A DNA stretch of 64,000 nucleotides, taken from the NCBI RefSeq assembly GCF_008369445.1, contig NZ_VTWH01000002.1:248001-312000 (forward strand), written 5' to 3'. This document shows positions 8,806 through 16,887 of the stretch, piece after piece. Below the pieces are notes generated by a model, which was not told the DNA's origin, ran no database searches, and worked only from the letters and a program-made list of their open reading frames with translations. A program made the translations under genes and the position numbers. This DNA is from Aureimonas fodinaquatilis. Its GTDB lineage: Bacteria; Pseudomonadota; Alphaproteobacteria; Rhizobiales; Rhizobiaceae. Positions within the stretch are counted from its first letter, which is position 1. Each line of letters opens with the position of its first letter.

Positions 8806-9477
8806 ATGAAAATGAGCAATCGCGGTCTGGCCGAATTGGCCGGACACGAAGGAATTGTCACGTCCAGATACAAGGACAGCGTTGGCATCTGGACAATCGG
8901 TGTGGGCCACACCCAGGCTGCCGGTCCGCCTGACCCTGCGAAAGACACGCGGACATATGAAGTCCAGGAGCTGATTGAACTGTTCCGGAAGGATGTAGCG
9001 AAATACGAAGCGGATGTGCTCCGTGCGGTGAAGGTGCCGCTGACACAGACGCAGTTCGATGCGCTGGTTTCCTTCCATTACAACACCGGCGGCATCAGTA
9101 ATGCGCAGCTTACCAAGTCGCTGAACGCCAAAGATTACAAGCGTGCAGGCGATCAGTTCATGGGCTGGTCCAAGCCCGCAGAAATCATTCCGCGCCGGCA
9201 GAAAGAGCAGAAGCTTTTCCAGAGTGGCGTCTATTCGAACGGCGGCATGGCGAATGTTTATCCTGCTTCAGCATCTGGTGCTGTTCAATGGGGCAAAGGC
9301 AAGCGGATTGACGTGTTGAAGCTGCTTGAGAACAAGCCGACGCCACCACCATCTAAGCCCGACGACGCAGGCGCCTCAGTGCCAAGTGACGGCAGTTCGC
9401 CACCACCTCGCACCCCGTCCACCATCCTCGCAGAAATCCGGGCTCTCCATGAGGAGCTTGCAGCAGCCATCGGCTGA
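8806..9477 (+). CDS. Endolysin, glycoside hydrolase family 24 lysozyme
   Basis: A 223-residue muramidase that cleaves peptidoglycan glycan strands for cell lysis. The GH24 (T4-lysozyme type) catalytic signature E-x8-D-x5-T is present as Glu15, Asp24 and Thr30. The substrate-binding GVGHT follows, and the second half of the fold includes FDALVSFHYNTG. Residues about 1-150 are catalytic. The C-terminal tail is proline- and serine-rich and ends in a helix. There is no N-terminal hydrophobic signal, so export would depend on a holin. Two holin-like genes follow directly. Confidence 0.92.
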   Translation: MKMSNRGLAELAGHEGIVTSRYKDSVGIWTIGVGHTQAAGPPDPAKDTRTYEVQELIELFRKDVAKYEADVLRAVKVPLTQTQFDALVSFHYNTGGISNAQLTKSLNAKDYKRAGDQFMGWSKPAEIIPRRQKEQKLFQSGVYSNGGMANVYPASASGAVQWGKGKRIDVLKLLENKPTPPPSKPDDAGASVPSDGSSPPPRTPSTILAEIRALHEELAAAIG

Positions 9478-9502
9478 CACTCTTCCACAAGGAAACATCG
9501 CC

Positions 9503-9868
9503 ATGAAAACCGACACACGAGTCGTGGCTGCGATCGACAAAGCGCTGAACAGTGCCGTTGCGTCTTCGCACATCAACCTCACGTCAACTGACGCAACAGC
9601 CGTGCGCGATCGGCTGATCAATGAAGTCGCGCCGACAGTCATCAACCTGACCAACAACGAACCGCTGTGGCAATCGCGCGTCCTCTGGGGCGCTCTGCTG
9701 TCCGCAATTGGCGGCACGGCTGCGCTGATCGGCTACCCTCTGTCGGCTGAATATCAGAACCGTGTGCTCGAAACGATCATGCTTTGGGTCATGGTTGGCG
9801 GGCTGGTGTCTGGACCAGCGCTTACCTGGTGGGGACGTCTTCGCGCCCGCAAGCCGATTGGCACCTGA
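9503..9868 (+). CDS. Holin-like membrane protein, two TM segments
   Basis: A 121-residue protein. About 55 N-terminal soluble residues are followed by two hydrophobic segments (around residues 61-77 and 90-109) and a basic tail (GRLRARKP). Its place right after the endolysin gene and its size and topology suggest a holin or related lysis-timing protein. No family signature is recognised. ATG at 9503 has AAGGAA 8 bases upstream. Confidence 0.6.
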   Translation: MKTDTRVVAAIDKALNSAVASSHINLTSTDATAVRDRLINEVAPTVINLTNNEPLWQSRVLWGALLSAIGGTAALIGYPLSAEYQNRVLETIMLWVMVGGLVSGPALTWWGRLRARKPIGT

Positions 9869-9900
9869 CCACCCCATGCGCAGCAAGGATTACCGTACCC

Positions 9901-10242
9901 ATGGATCTAAACGGCGACCTCTTCGGAAAGAACACACAGTTGGTGGTCGCCGGTATTGCCGGAGGCCTTGTCCGTTGGCTGACACTTCGGGAGAGCTGGC
10001 GGAGTCTTCTGCCAACTCTTCTGGTTGGTGCGCTCACTTCAGTTTATCTCGGCCCTCACTTCACAAACTGGCTGTCTCCGATCCTTGGAGCCATCACACC
10101 AACGGGAACCAGTGAAGACACGCTTGGCGGCTTTCTGGCTGGGGTGGTGGGTATTGGCCTGACTGGCCTCATCATCGACTTCTGGAATGTGAGGCGCGGC
10201 AAGATTGTACCATCGGAAACCGATAAGGGGCCGACGACATGA
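9901..10242 (+). CDS. Small membrane protein of the lysis cassette, holin-like
   Basis: A 113-residue protein with about three hydrophobic segments (ANAG-type at residues 13-25, 38-52 and 79-96) and a charged C-terminus. It is a second candidate holin or antiholin. Its stop overlaps the start of the next gene by four bases. Which of this and the preceding protein is the true holin cannot be decided from sequence. Confidence 0.6.
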   Translation: MDLNGDLFGKNTQLVVAGIAGGLVRWLTLRESWRSLLPTLLVGALTSVYLGPHFTNWLSPILGAITPTGTSEDTLGGFLAGVVGIGLTGLIIDFWNVRRGKIVPSETDKGPTT

Positions 10243-10700
10243 GGAACAAGGCAAAGGTTGCAGCCAAGTTCGCGATCGGTCGCGCTCTTGCTGTCATGTA
10301 TGGCGCATTAGTTGGCATCGGATTCTGGGCCATCATGCTGATGGTTGGCCCGGTAATCGAGGCGCGGCTCTATCCTGTGATCCACCATTTCACGATTGAG
10401 GATGTAGTCCGAACCCCGGCAGGCGTGCTGTTCACGCCGCACTTCTACAAGCAGCGCACAGCGTTTTATCAAGGCTCATCGTGGGAGGTTGTGAACGAGG
10501 ACGGTTCGAACGTCAGGGTGCAGGCCCAGTTGCCGACCGTCTTTACCGCGCCGGAGACAGGCCCAGTTGGCCCGCGTGTAGGCCGGCAGATATTCCTGCC
10601 ATTGCCGGAGGGACCGCAGTGCTTCATTGGTACCTACTTCCACGACACTGGATTTTTCTGGCAGGCAGCAACGAGGTTCGGGCCGTTCTGTATCCGGTAA
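10239..10700 (+). CDS. Membrane-anchored protein of the lysis cassette
   Basis: A 153-residue protein starting in an ATGA overlap. A positively charged N-terminus is followed by one hydrophobic segment (about residues 18-40, MYGALVGIGFWAIMLMVG), then a soluble, beta-rich domain of about 110 residues with two cysteines. Topology suggests an inner-membrane anchor with a periplasmic domain. The place after the holin candidates would suit a spanin-like partner, but it lacks the long coiled coil of Rz proteins. Function unknown. Confidence 0.6.
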   Translation: MRNKAKVAAKFAIGRALAVMYGALVGIGFWAIMLMVGPVIEARLYPVIHHFTIEDVVRTPAGVLFTPHFYKQRTAFYQGSSWEVVNEDGSNVRVQAQLPTVFTAPETGPVGPRVGRQIFLPLPEGPQCFIGTYFHDTGFFWQAATRFGPFCIR

Positions 10701-10733
10701 ATAAATCGAAATCATAAGGCGCCGAATTCGAGG

Positions 10734-13187
10734 TTAAGCGGCCTCCCGTAAAATAGCTAGCTGCAGTTTGTCCTCAAGCCTGCCGCTGCTCTGTATTGAG
10801 CGCTCCTTTATAATTCCGAGTTGCAAACCGATGTGTTGGCGGACACCACGAAGCGCCCCAGTTACATTTTCAGCCTCGTCAAAAGCTTGAGTGGCAGCGG
10901 TTCTCTGGAGGAAAGCCGCAGCGTGCAAACGAACAACACGTGTGATTTCGTCATCGAGACCATCAGAGGGACTTAATATTTGAACTGCCTCGAAATGACA
11001 TTTCTCTTTAATCAAAATCGAAGCCAGGGTTGATCTGAGTAACCGGCGCTCTCTATCGAAAGGAACAATTTTGAGGGCAGTTTCGACACGCTTTTTAGCA
11101 TCACCGATCCTGCCAGATCTCAATTCAATAAGTGCGCGCAAATTCTCTGCTCGCCATCCGGCCTGCGTTTCGCTGGTTATCCCGCTAATAATATCAAGAG
11201 CTTCGACAAACTTGCTTGAGATAGCTAGAAGAGATGATTTAGCGATAGGAGCTCGTAAATTATACGGTGCTGCTGATATTATGGCATCATAGGCCTCAAG
11301 CGCCTGATCATCAGCACCAAGCGACTTAAGCACACTAGCACGCTCAAGAGCTGCTGGAATATACTTCGGATAATTTGCGCTCACCACGTTTAGCAATTCC
11401 AGAGCGCGCGTCCGTTCACCCATTCTTCGAACTGTGACAGCCTTTCCGACTTGAAGTCGAGGATCGTCGGGAAACTCTTTCATTCCCTTATCCAATGCAT
11501 CTTGGGCCTCACTAAAGCGGTTTAATTCTATAAGAGTGTCCGCTAGGCCGATATAAGGTGAGGGCAAGAAGGGGAAACGCGCCATGCAAACATTGTAGGT
11601 GGACAGTGCTTCTATATGCCTGCCCTGAAGTCGTCGAAGATCCGCTAATCCGAGTTGGGCGGTACTATCATGCTCATAATTAGTAATAATTCGATTGTAT
11701 TCCTGCTCAGCTCGAGCAAAGTCGCCTGTCAGTTTCGATATAGTAGCCTGTCCATTCAAAGCAGACAGGCGAAAGAATGCATTCGTGTTATCAACTCTGA
11801 TATAACTATTGCGCGCTTCGGTGAATCTTCCAAGTTCAACTAAAGTAGAACCACGGCCTGTAAAAAGTATTCCTTCGAAAGGAAACTCCGAAAGGGCGTT
11901 GTCATATACTGAAAGAGCTTCATCTAAACGTCCAACGTCTCTCAGCGTTGCTCCCAAGCCGGCGTAGGCATGAAATACATCATTGTGATCCCTATATAGC
12001 TCTATACTCGATCTGTAAGCCGCCTCTGCCTCTGCTAGCCTACCTTGGGCCCTCAGAATACGAGCGCAACCAGTCGCGTAGAATGACGGCGCTGACGCCT
12101 TGACCCGTTCGAGAACGACTTGAGCTTCCATAAATCGGTTTAAAATTATGAGTGCGTCTGCTAAATGACCGTGCGTCATTGTGTCTTCAGGGCAGATTTC
12201 CGTGGCACGCTGCGCCCATTCGAACTGTAGTTCGAAAATTGCAACCTTCTGAGCTTCTTTGCTTAATTTGCAGAGTGATTTTGCGATGTCCGAAGTGTCA
12301 CTAGTGGCGCGTTGGCTTTCAATCAACGCTTCTGTGAATCGGCGGGCTGACTTGATATCTCCAGATCTTAATTTGTCGATAATAGCCAATTGTTGCTGAA
12401 TCGCATTCTCATAAGCGCGCCTTGCGGCCGCGCCATACGGCGCTAGATTAACCTCATGATCCTGGATTTCTGCCGCGGATTTCAGCTTTGGCAACACCAT
12501 CTGTGGCTTGCGGAAATCTTCAGTCCAATATCGAACGATGCCTCTATAATTCTGTAGTGACACTAAGTCTTTGTAGACAGAAAAAATTGCTAGGCTGGCG
12601 TCAGATGTTTTTATACCCTTTGCGAGCTTGGTGAAGCTACCCCTTCTAATCACTATCGCTCGAGTGTTTTCCTTCGTGTCGGAGCTCGCAAAGCTCGCTT
12701 GTGGTATTGCGTCGAATCCATTCCGAACACGAGTAATCTCATCTTGATGGTCGCAGATGTCATGAAGAAGCTCTTCCAGATGTTCAAGCTCTCTTACGGC
12801 CAAGAGCGCTCGCTCGATATTGAAACTTGGAAGAAATGGGTGGCTGAAAAAGGTATCTGTAACTCGACGTCGGATAGTCGCGCTTGATATCAAATCATTT
12901 AGATCGACCGCCAAATCCCGTCTGTCGGAATCATCATCATCTGACTCCAACAATAGTATAAATAGTCTGACAGCTACATCCGCGTCATGCGCTGTTCTGG
13001 TGGCAGTTTCTGCTGCAACCTTCGAAGATACTTCGATGACCTCAACATCGTCGCTATTTTGAAAGGCGTACCCAAGTTGGGCAGTCTCCAAGCGCACACC
13101 TTCGCCGACCCCAAGATCGTACAGCACATGCCCAGTAGCTGATGGAATCGCGTATCTGGCCAGGTGACCTGAAATGATGGCTTGCAT
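10734..13187 (-). CDS. Large TPR-repeat protein, second gene of a prophage cargo pair
   Basis: An 817-residue soluble protein. ATG at 13187 overlaps the TAA of the upstream gene by one base (TAATG), so the pair is translationally coupled; a longer reading from 13244 would overlap that gene by 58 bases. Residues about 1-300 form an unrecognised alpha-rich N-terminal region with an acidic run (LESDDDDSDRRDL). Residues about 320-780 hold roughly ten TPR units, for example LGRFTEARNSY and LNRFSEAQDAL. TPRs bind proteins or peptides. No nuclease, kinase or membrane motif is seen. GC is visibly lower than in the core genes: 23 of 60 bases at 11641-11700, against 36 of 60 at 36241-36300. Scaffold, sensor or regulator of the partner protein is a guess. 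Confidence 0.8.
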   Translation of the reverse strand: MQAIISGHLARYAIPSATGHVLYDLGVGEGVRLETAQLGYAFQNSDDVEVIEVSSKVAAETATRTAHDADVAVRLFILLLESDDDDSDRRDLAVDLNDLISSATIRRRVTDTFFSHPFLPSFNIERALLAVRELEHLEELLHDICDHQDEITRVRNGFDAIPQASFASSDTKENTRAIVIRRGSFTKLAKGIKTSDASLAIFSVYKDLVSLQNYRGIVRYWTEDFRKPQMVLPKLKSAAEIQDHEVNLAPYGAAARRAYENAIQQQLAIIDKLRSGDIKSARRFTEALIESQRATSDTSDIAKSLCKLSKEAQKVAIFELQFEWAQRATEICPEDTMTHGHLADALIILNRFMEAQVVLERVKASAPSFYATGCARILRAQGRLAEAEAAYRSSIELYRDHNDVFHAYAGLGATLRDVGRLDEALSVYDNALSEFPFEGILFTGRGSTLVELGRFTEARNSYIRVDNTNAFFRLSALNGQATISKLTGDFARAEQEYNRIITNYEHDSTAQLGLADLRRLQGRHIEALSTYNVCMARFPFLPSPYIGLADTLIELNRFSEAQDALDKGMKEFPDDPRLQVGKAVTVRRMGERTRALELLNVVSANYPKYIPAALERASVLKSLGADDQALEAYDAIISAAPYNLRAPIAKSSLLAISSKFVEALDIISGITSETQAGWRAENLRALIELRSGRIGDAKKRVETALKIVPFDRERRLLRSTLASILIKEKCHFEAVQILSPSDGLDDEITRVVRLHAAAFLQRTAATQAFDEAENVTGALRGVRQHIGLQLGIIKERSIQSSGRLEDKLQLAILREAA

Positions 13188-14056
13188 TATTGCTCTTCCA
13201 CCTCCACGCCAATATTTTCTAAGTGGCGTTTGACGTTCCGCCAAATATGCCGTTCAGGCCCTTTAGGAAGGGTTGTTGCGATCACCTTCGATATAGAATT
13301 GCGGTTCAAGGAGCCGAAAATATGAACCTCAACGAAGTCCGCATCAAATCCATCACGCTGATCCATCAGAATTGCAGGATAAGTCTCAACCTTTGTGGCG
13401 GAGGTTATTTGGGCATATAACTTGGCCTGCGCTAAGAGATGTCTAGATTGCCAGTCTGCTCGGTAACCCCTCGGGGGCAAGTCCCCCACGACGATCGCAT
13501 GCTTCTTAAGAAATAGCGATGGATTTTCCTCAAATACGGACGAGCGCTGCTCAATTACATGCTCTTTAAACTCCACATGGAACGAGCCGTAATATTTCAC
13601 TCCAATTCCGTCAAGCGAGAGCGCTGCGAAGTGTAGTTGATCATGGTAGTGGGGATTGATTGTTGAGTCGGCTGCTTCCCGGGTTCTATCCCACTTGTTA
13701 TCCTCTGGCTGTCTCTCGCCGGCTCTAAACTGTTGGTAGAAAGTGGTCATTGCAAGATTGCCGTTAGAAACTATCTTGTCCAAAGGCCCAAGATTCCTTG
13801 TCATTACAACCTTGGACTTGGCAACTTCGTCTCCAAACTGTGTAAATTGCTTAAGCGATCCGGTGGTTTCGGCCATTCTTTTTGCGGCCTGTACCCTCTC
13901 ATCTAAGGCAGCAACTTCTTCTCCCTCGCGGGAGGCTCTTACGTTTGGCGGTAGTGCGGCAAACCCACACGTAGGGCAGTCTCTTAGAAAGGGCGACAGT
14001 TCGTGATTGCAGCGCTCACATTTCTCGATTCGCGTATTAGTTGTCTGTGGCACCAT
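13187..14056 (-). CDS. Zinc-ribbon protein with unknown effector-like domain, first gene of the cargo pair
   Basis: A 289-residue protein. Residues about 12-31 form a zinc ribbon: CERC, then CPTC 12 residues later. A charged helical linker (about 40-100) leads to a C-terminal domain of about 180 residues with motifs LHFAALSLDG, YYGSFHVEF and DFVEVHIFGS. The spacing and shape of these resemble, weakly, DUF3626-type and ADP-ribosyltransferase-like toxins. That is pattern memory, not an established match. ATG at 14056 is preceded by AGGAT; GTG at 14059 is an alternative. It starts an operon with the TPR gene, in lower-GC DNA, next to the prophage end, where defence and exclusion genes often sit. 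Confidence 0.75.
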   Translation of the reverse strand: MVPQTTNTRIEKCERCNHELSPFLRDCPTCGFAALPPNVRASREGEEVAALDERVQAAKRMAETTGSLKQFTQFGDEVAKSKVVMTRNLGPLDKIVSNGNLAMTTFYQQFRAGERQPEDNKWDRTREAADSTINPHYHDQLHFAALSLDGIGVKYYGSFHVEFKEHVIEQRSSVFEENPSLFLKKHAIVVGDLPPRGYRADWQSRHLLAQAKLYAQITSATKVETYPAILMDQRDGFDADFVEVHIFGSLNRNSISKVIATTLPKGPERHIWRNVKRHLENIGVEVEEQ

Positions 14057-14383
14057 CACATCCTAAAACCATCACTCCGAGCAACATTAATCATGAAACA
14101 TTGAAGTTCCAACCGTATCATCAGCCTTTAGAGTGTATATCTCAACAGAGGCAATCGAGTCATCAGACTGGGATGTGCGATGTCATTCTCGAACTAAAAG
14201 GCAGGAAAACGGGAGAGGAGAAGGCCATTTCTTCGGCTATCTTACGTGGAAGCCGAATAGGCAAGGCGGCCACTGTTTGCTCACCGCCGTCTCTTTTGAA
14301 TAATGTCACGTTTGAATAATGTCACGAACATCGGTCAATTTGAATCGAGACGCAGACCCCTCCGCCTTATGGAAGCAGTATGT
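14057..14383. other. Gene-free stretch upstream of the cargo pair
   Basis: No convincing coding region. It should carry the promoter of the zinc-ribbon gene, and it contains the tandem 16-bp repeat listed separately. Its base composition is AT-rich compared with the tail genes. Confidence 0.5.
14295..14326. repeat. Perfect tandem 16-bp repeat (2 copies)
   Basis: TTTGAATAATGTCACG occurs twice without a gap (14295-14310 and 14311-14326). Two turns of helix per 16 bp are not matched exactly, so cooperative binding of one protein face is uncertain. It could be a regulator site, the remains of an iteron array, or simple duplication. Confidence 0.8.
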
Positions 14384-14536
14384 TTAGCCGCGGCGATCTA
14401 TATGCTGTTTCTCGATCGGGAAGTCTTGGGCGCGGGCATTCCGGCTTTTATCATCCATCAACGAAATCATCGCTGCGCCGATCATCATAGCCGCGATGGA
14501 ATACGCAATGATGCGGTCGGGTCGTAAGTTCGACAT
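14384..14536 (-). CDS. Possible small membrane protein
   Basis: A 50-residue reading frame from ATG 14536, with AGGA about 9 bases upstream. A basic start (MSNLRPDR) is followed by one hydrophobic segment of about 18 residues containing AAMMIGAAM, then a charged tail. The layout suits a small single-span prophage protein, but the coding evidence is weak. The same frame is open further upstream to 14581. Confidence 0.4.
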   Translation of the reverse strand: MSNLRPDRIIAYSIAAMMIGAAMISLMDDKSRNARAQDFPIEKQHIDRRG

Positions 14537-14655
14537 CCCAAATCCTGACATTGACAGGTAGATGCTGAGGTAACTAACCACGCAAAATTGTGCAATGCGG
14601 CAAATGTATCAAATTGTATCGATTGTGATTCGCCGGAGGCATGCGTCGGCAAAAA

Positions 14656-14877
14656 TCAAAGATGACCTTTTTTGTGAAGCTCAAGACCGGAAGCGGATAG
14701 CCTTACTTCGGCCGTGCCATCAGTCAGGGCATAAATTTCAACCAAATCACGCTCCAACAAAGTGCGAAGGTATGGTGCGAATGCTGGAGGAAGCATCGAC
14801 ACGGCGTATCCGCCACCGGAAAGCTCAGCCAATGTATCAAGCACAGAAGGAGCTAGGTCGCTCAAACGCCCAGGCAT
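14656..14877 (-). CDS. Small hypothetical protein, winged-helix-like
   Basis: A 73-residue protein. Two helices (SVLDTLAELS and FAPYLRTLLERDLV) are followed by a beta pair ending in AEVRLSASGLELHKKG, an arrangement seen in small winged-helix proteins of prophage control regions. The family is not recognised and the ribosome site is weak (GGAAAG). Confidence 0.5.
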   Translation of the reverse strand: MPGRLSDLAPSVLDTLAELSGGGYAVSMLPPAFAPYLRTLLERDLVEIYALTDGTAEVRLSASGLELHKKGHL

Positions 14878-14975
14878 GCGATCGAACTTTCCATATGAGA
14901 AGGTTTCCCGTGTTTAGTACTGGAGTGTGGGTACGGTCCAGCGCATTAGTCAGGCTGGATGATCACTAGTGAGTG

Positions 14976-15224
14976 TCACTTAATAACCTTCGGGTGAAAC
15001 GTGCACGGCTCTTCCGGGGAATGCTTCTGCATTATCCGGGCACCGTTTTGCAGATAAAGTGTGTGGTTCGGATACTGTTTCACCGCTGCCTCCCATGCGC
15101 CCCGGATCACGTATACGCAATCGGATGTGGCGAGCGTCGTTGAATAGTCCAGCAGCTTCTCCTGCCAATCCAGCTCGCGCTCAATGTGAAATAGTGTCGG
15201 GTGAATACGCGGATAGCGCCCCAT
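14976..15224 (-). CDS. Small hypothetical prophage protein
   Basis: An 82-residue protein from ATG 15224 with AAGG 3-4 bases upstream. It is soluble, with two cysteines and an alternation of charged and aromatic residues typical of a folded domain. No motif recognised. It lies in a run of short minus-strand genes at the prophage end, often early or establishment genes. Confidence 0.5.
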   Translation of the reverse strand: MGRYPRIHPTLFHIERELDWQEKLLDYSTTLATSDCVYVIRGAWEAAVKQYPNHTLYLQNGARIMQKHSPEEPCTFHPKVIK

Positions 15225-15287
15225 AGCCTTGCCTCATGTGTTCTCTCTTTGTTCTAAATCCAACAGTCAGAGAGATTCGACAAGTGG

Positions 15288-15542
15288 CTATTTCAGCAGC
15301 TGCGAAAACGGGATGTACTTCGTCGTCCAATCAGCATCGCCAATCTTGCTGACAAGCTCGATCGAAAACGTGTCAAAGCCTTCTGGGAACTTGTCTAGCG
15401 TCTCAGCTGCCAGACTGCGCAGCAACTGCATCAGCTCATCGTCTGAAACCGGTGCGCTACTTTGAAGCACCTCTTGATCACTCAGCGCTTCATTGTTCTC
15501 GTCAACGGCAGTGTATGCGTAGCGATTGGCTGGGTGTGGCAT
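15288..15542 (-). CDS. Small hypothetical prophage protein
   Basis: An 84-residue protein starting at ATG 15542 with GGAGC 8 bases upstream; a reading from 15623 has no good ribosome site. It is acidic, with helical DELMQLLRSLAAETL, then a strand-rich end (FSIELVSKIG). Function unknown. It is the gene nearest to the tRNA-Ser. Confidence 0.5.
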   Translation of the reverse strand: MPHPANRYAYTAVDENNEALSDQEVLQSSAPVSDDELMQLLRSLAAETLDKFPEGFDTFSIELVSKIGDADWTTKYIPFSQLLK

Positions 15543-15772
15543 CGTTTTGTGCTCCGTTAAGACACGGACAAATAGGACTGTTCTGGCCGTTGAGAATGGA
15601 TGTGTGGGCGAGGTTTTCCACATTCTGAATTAGATGTGGATGGGAAATCACTAGAGCAAGCATTCCCCCAATTTTCCCCCACAACAGTGTGAATGTTCCT
15701 GCAACGTTCTGCATAACACAGCACGATTCTACATGGACGATTGTGGGGTAAAGCCTGCTTAAGGGCCTGAAA

Positions 15773-15862
15773 TGGCGGAGAGGATGGGATTCGAACCCAC
15801 GATACCGTCACCGGTATACTCCCTTAGCAGGGGAGCGCCTTCGACCACTCGGCCACCTCTCC
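15773..15862 (-). tRNA. tRNA-Ser (anticodon GCT)
   Basis: The minus strand reads GGAGAGGTGGCCGAGTGG at the 5' end. It has an acceptor stem GGAGAGG/CCTCTCC, a long variable arm (TATACCGGTGACGGTATC), the T-loop GGTTCGAATCC and an encoded CCA (15773-15775). The anticodon loop is CTGCTAA with GCT at 15828-15826. The class II layout fits tRNA-Ser. The 3' half faces the prophage, so this is the probable attachment gene. Confidence 0.97.
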
Positions 15863-16060
15863 GTAACGGTCAGATATCATATTCCAATGCTTCTGCAACC
15901 TCATACCTTGCATTAATTTACAGGATACCCGCCTCCGGCAAGGCAAGTTGTTGAAACTCCGGTGAAACAGCGCAGAACCCACACTAAAAAATTTCCTGTG
16001 CGGGCGAAGTAAGCATCGTTCAGAATTTGAAGCGCAACTCCTTCACGCGCACCATCAAAA

Positions 16061-16318
16061 CTAGGTGTCATCACTTCCGGTCTTCCTTCGTTTCTCCCAT
16101 TCCGTCCAGAAATGGATGACTAAAAGCAGGGGGATGGATATGAATGTGGCGGCGATGACTGCGGCGAGCGTGGAGATACCGGTTTGAATGTTGAGGATCA
16201 AAACCGCAATCGTGCCCACTGCTAACAAATATTCAAAAAGTGCCAGCGACCAGCCGGTCAAGCGGTCGAAAGCGGCTTTGAAGCTTCTCGTGCTATGATG
16301 TTCAGGCTCTTCGCTCAT
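16061..16318 (-). CDS. Small two-TM membrane protein
   Basis: An 85-residue protein with a strong ribosome site (GGGAG 6 bases before ATG). Two hydrophobic segments (about residues 28-46 and 50-70) sit between a charged N-terminus and a basic C-terminus (EWEKRRKTG). I do not recognise the family. It is the first chromosomal gene beyond the tRNA. The palindrome TTTGACGTCAAA at 16341-16352, 23 bases upstream of the start, may be an operator. Confidence 0.65.
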   Translation of the reverse strand: MSEEPEHHSTRSFKAAFDRLTGWSLALFEYLLAVGTIAVLILNIQTGISTLAAVIAATFISIPLLLVIHFWTEWEKRRKTGSDDT

Positions 16319-16722
16319 TTGATACTCCCGTCACTCTGTATTTGACGTCAAATGGGAGCAGAGTCTTGGTAGGATCCACTGCAGCGCTTGGCTGGAGCCA
16401 GTCTGCTTGGCTTTTAGGGTGCTTAAAAACTGCCAGTTCGGATTTAATTCCAAATCGGGAATTCAAACTACCCGCCGCCAGTCGGCAATCCGCTTAAATG
16501 CAGAAACTACTTTTACAAAAGCCTAACCGGTGTCTCTCACCCGTTCCTTGCTTTCAAATTATCTTTCATGAAAACAGAGCACCAATGTCGCCAAACTCTA
16601 CGATTAGCGCGTGGGTTTCCCGATCCAGGAAGGCGGACCGGTTGCAGAAGTTGCGGTAGCAGTTTCAATTCAGGTGAAAGAAGCCAGTTGGCGCGGATAA
16701 GTCACGTCTTTTCAGGAGAGAG
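16319..16722. other. Gene-free stretch with a 12-bp palindrome
   Basis: No coding region is supported. The perfect palindrome TTTGACGTCAAA lies at 16341-16352, just upstream of the two-TM gene. The rest shows nothing I can name; it should hold promoters for the flanking small genes. Confidence 0.5.
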
Positions 16723-16887
16723 TTGAAGACTGCGGCATTAAAGAGTAAACGACCGCGCATGATTATCTGGATATCTCTTGGCGTCGCTATCGGCGCATCG
16801 CTCGGCCTCGCCGTCTTTAAAAGCATCGGCCTGGCTCTCGGGCTTGGTTTGGCATTGGCCGTCGTGCTTGGTACCGCAGTGCGATAG
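16723..16887 (+). CDS. 54-residue glycine-rich single-span membrane protein (TTG start)
   Basis: TTG at 16723 has AGGAG 4 bases upstream and opens a 54-residue frame. A basic N-terminus (MKTAALKSKRPR) is followed by one long hydrophobic helix with small-residue spacing (GVAIGASLG, GLALGLGLALA). ATG at 16759 would give 42 residues but lacks a ribosome site. Glycine-spaced helices of this type pack in oligomers. No family or function recognised. It ends one base before the stop of the converging gene. Confidence 0.55.
   Translation: MKTAALKSKRPRMIIWISLGVAIGASLGLAVFKSIGLALGLGLALAVVLGTAVR

Larger units (their letters stand above)
1..15772 (+). mobile_element. Prophage, right part (left end outside the window)
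   Basis: Distal tail genes, an endolysin, holin-like proteins and cargo genes run without interruption up to a tRNA-Ser gene; ordinary chromosomal genes begin directly after it. Structural genes are tightly packed on the plus strand with stop/start overlaps (57, 557, 802, 1200, 6881, 10239), as in phage late operons. Genes from 10.7 to 15.5 kb run the other way. Head, portal, terminase, replication and integrase genes are not in the window, so completeness cannot be judged. Long non-contractile tail morphology is inferred from the J-like tip protein and NlpC/P60 protein. The right boundary is set at the tRNA 3' end by inference. Confidence 0.85.

Noticed and set aside
15502-15714. Possible integrase remnant next to the tRNA
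   Set aside because: The frame has no tyrosine recombinase motifs (no R, H or Y box); it is a chance reading of intergenic DNA rich in C runs.
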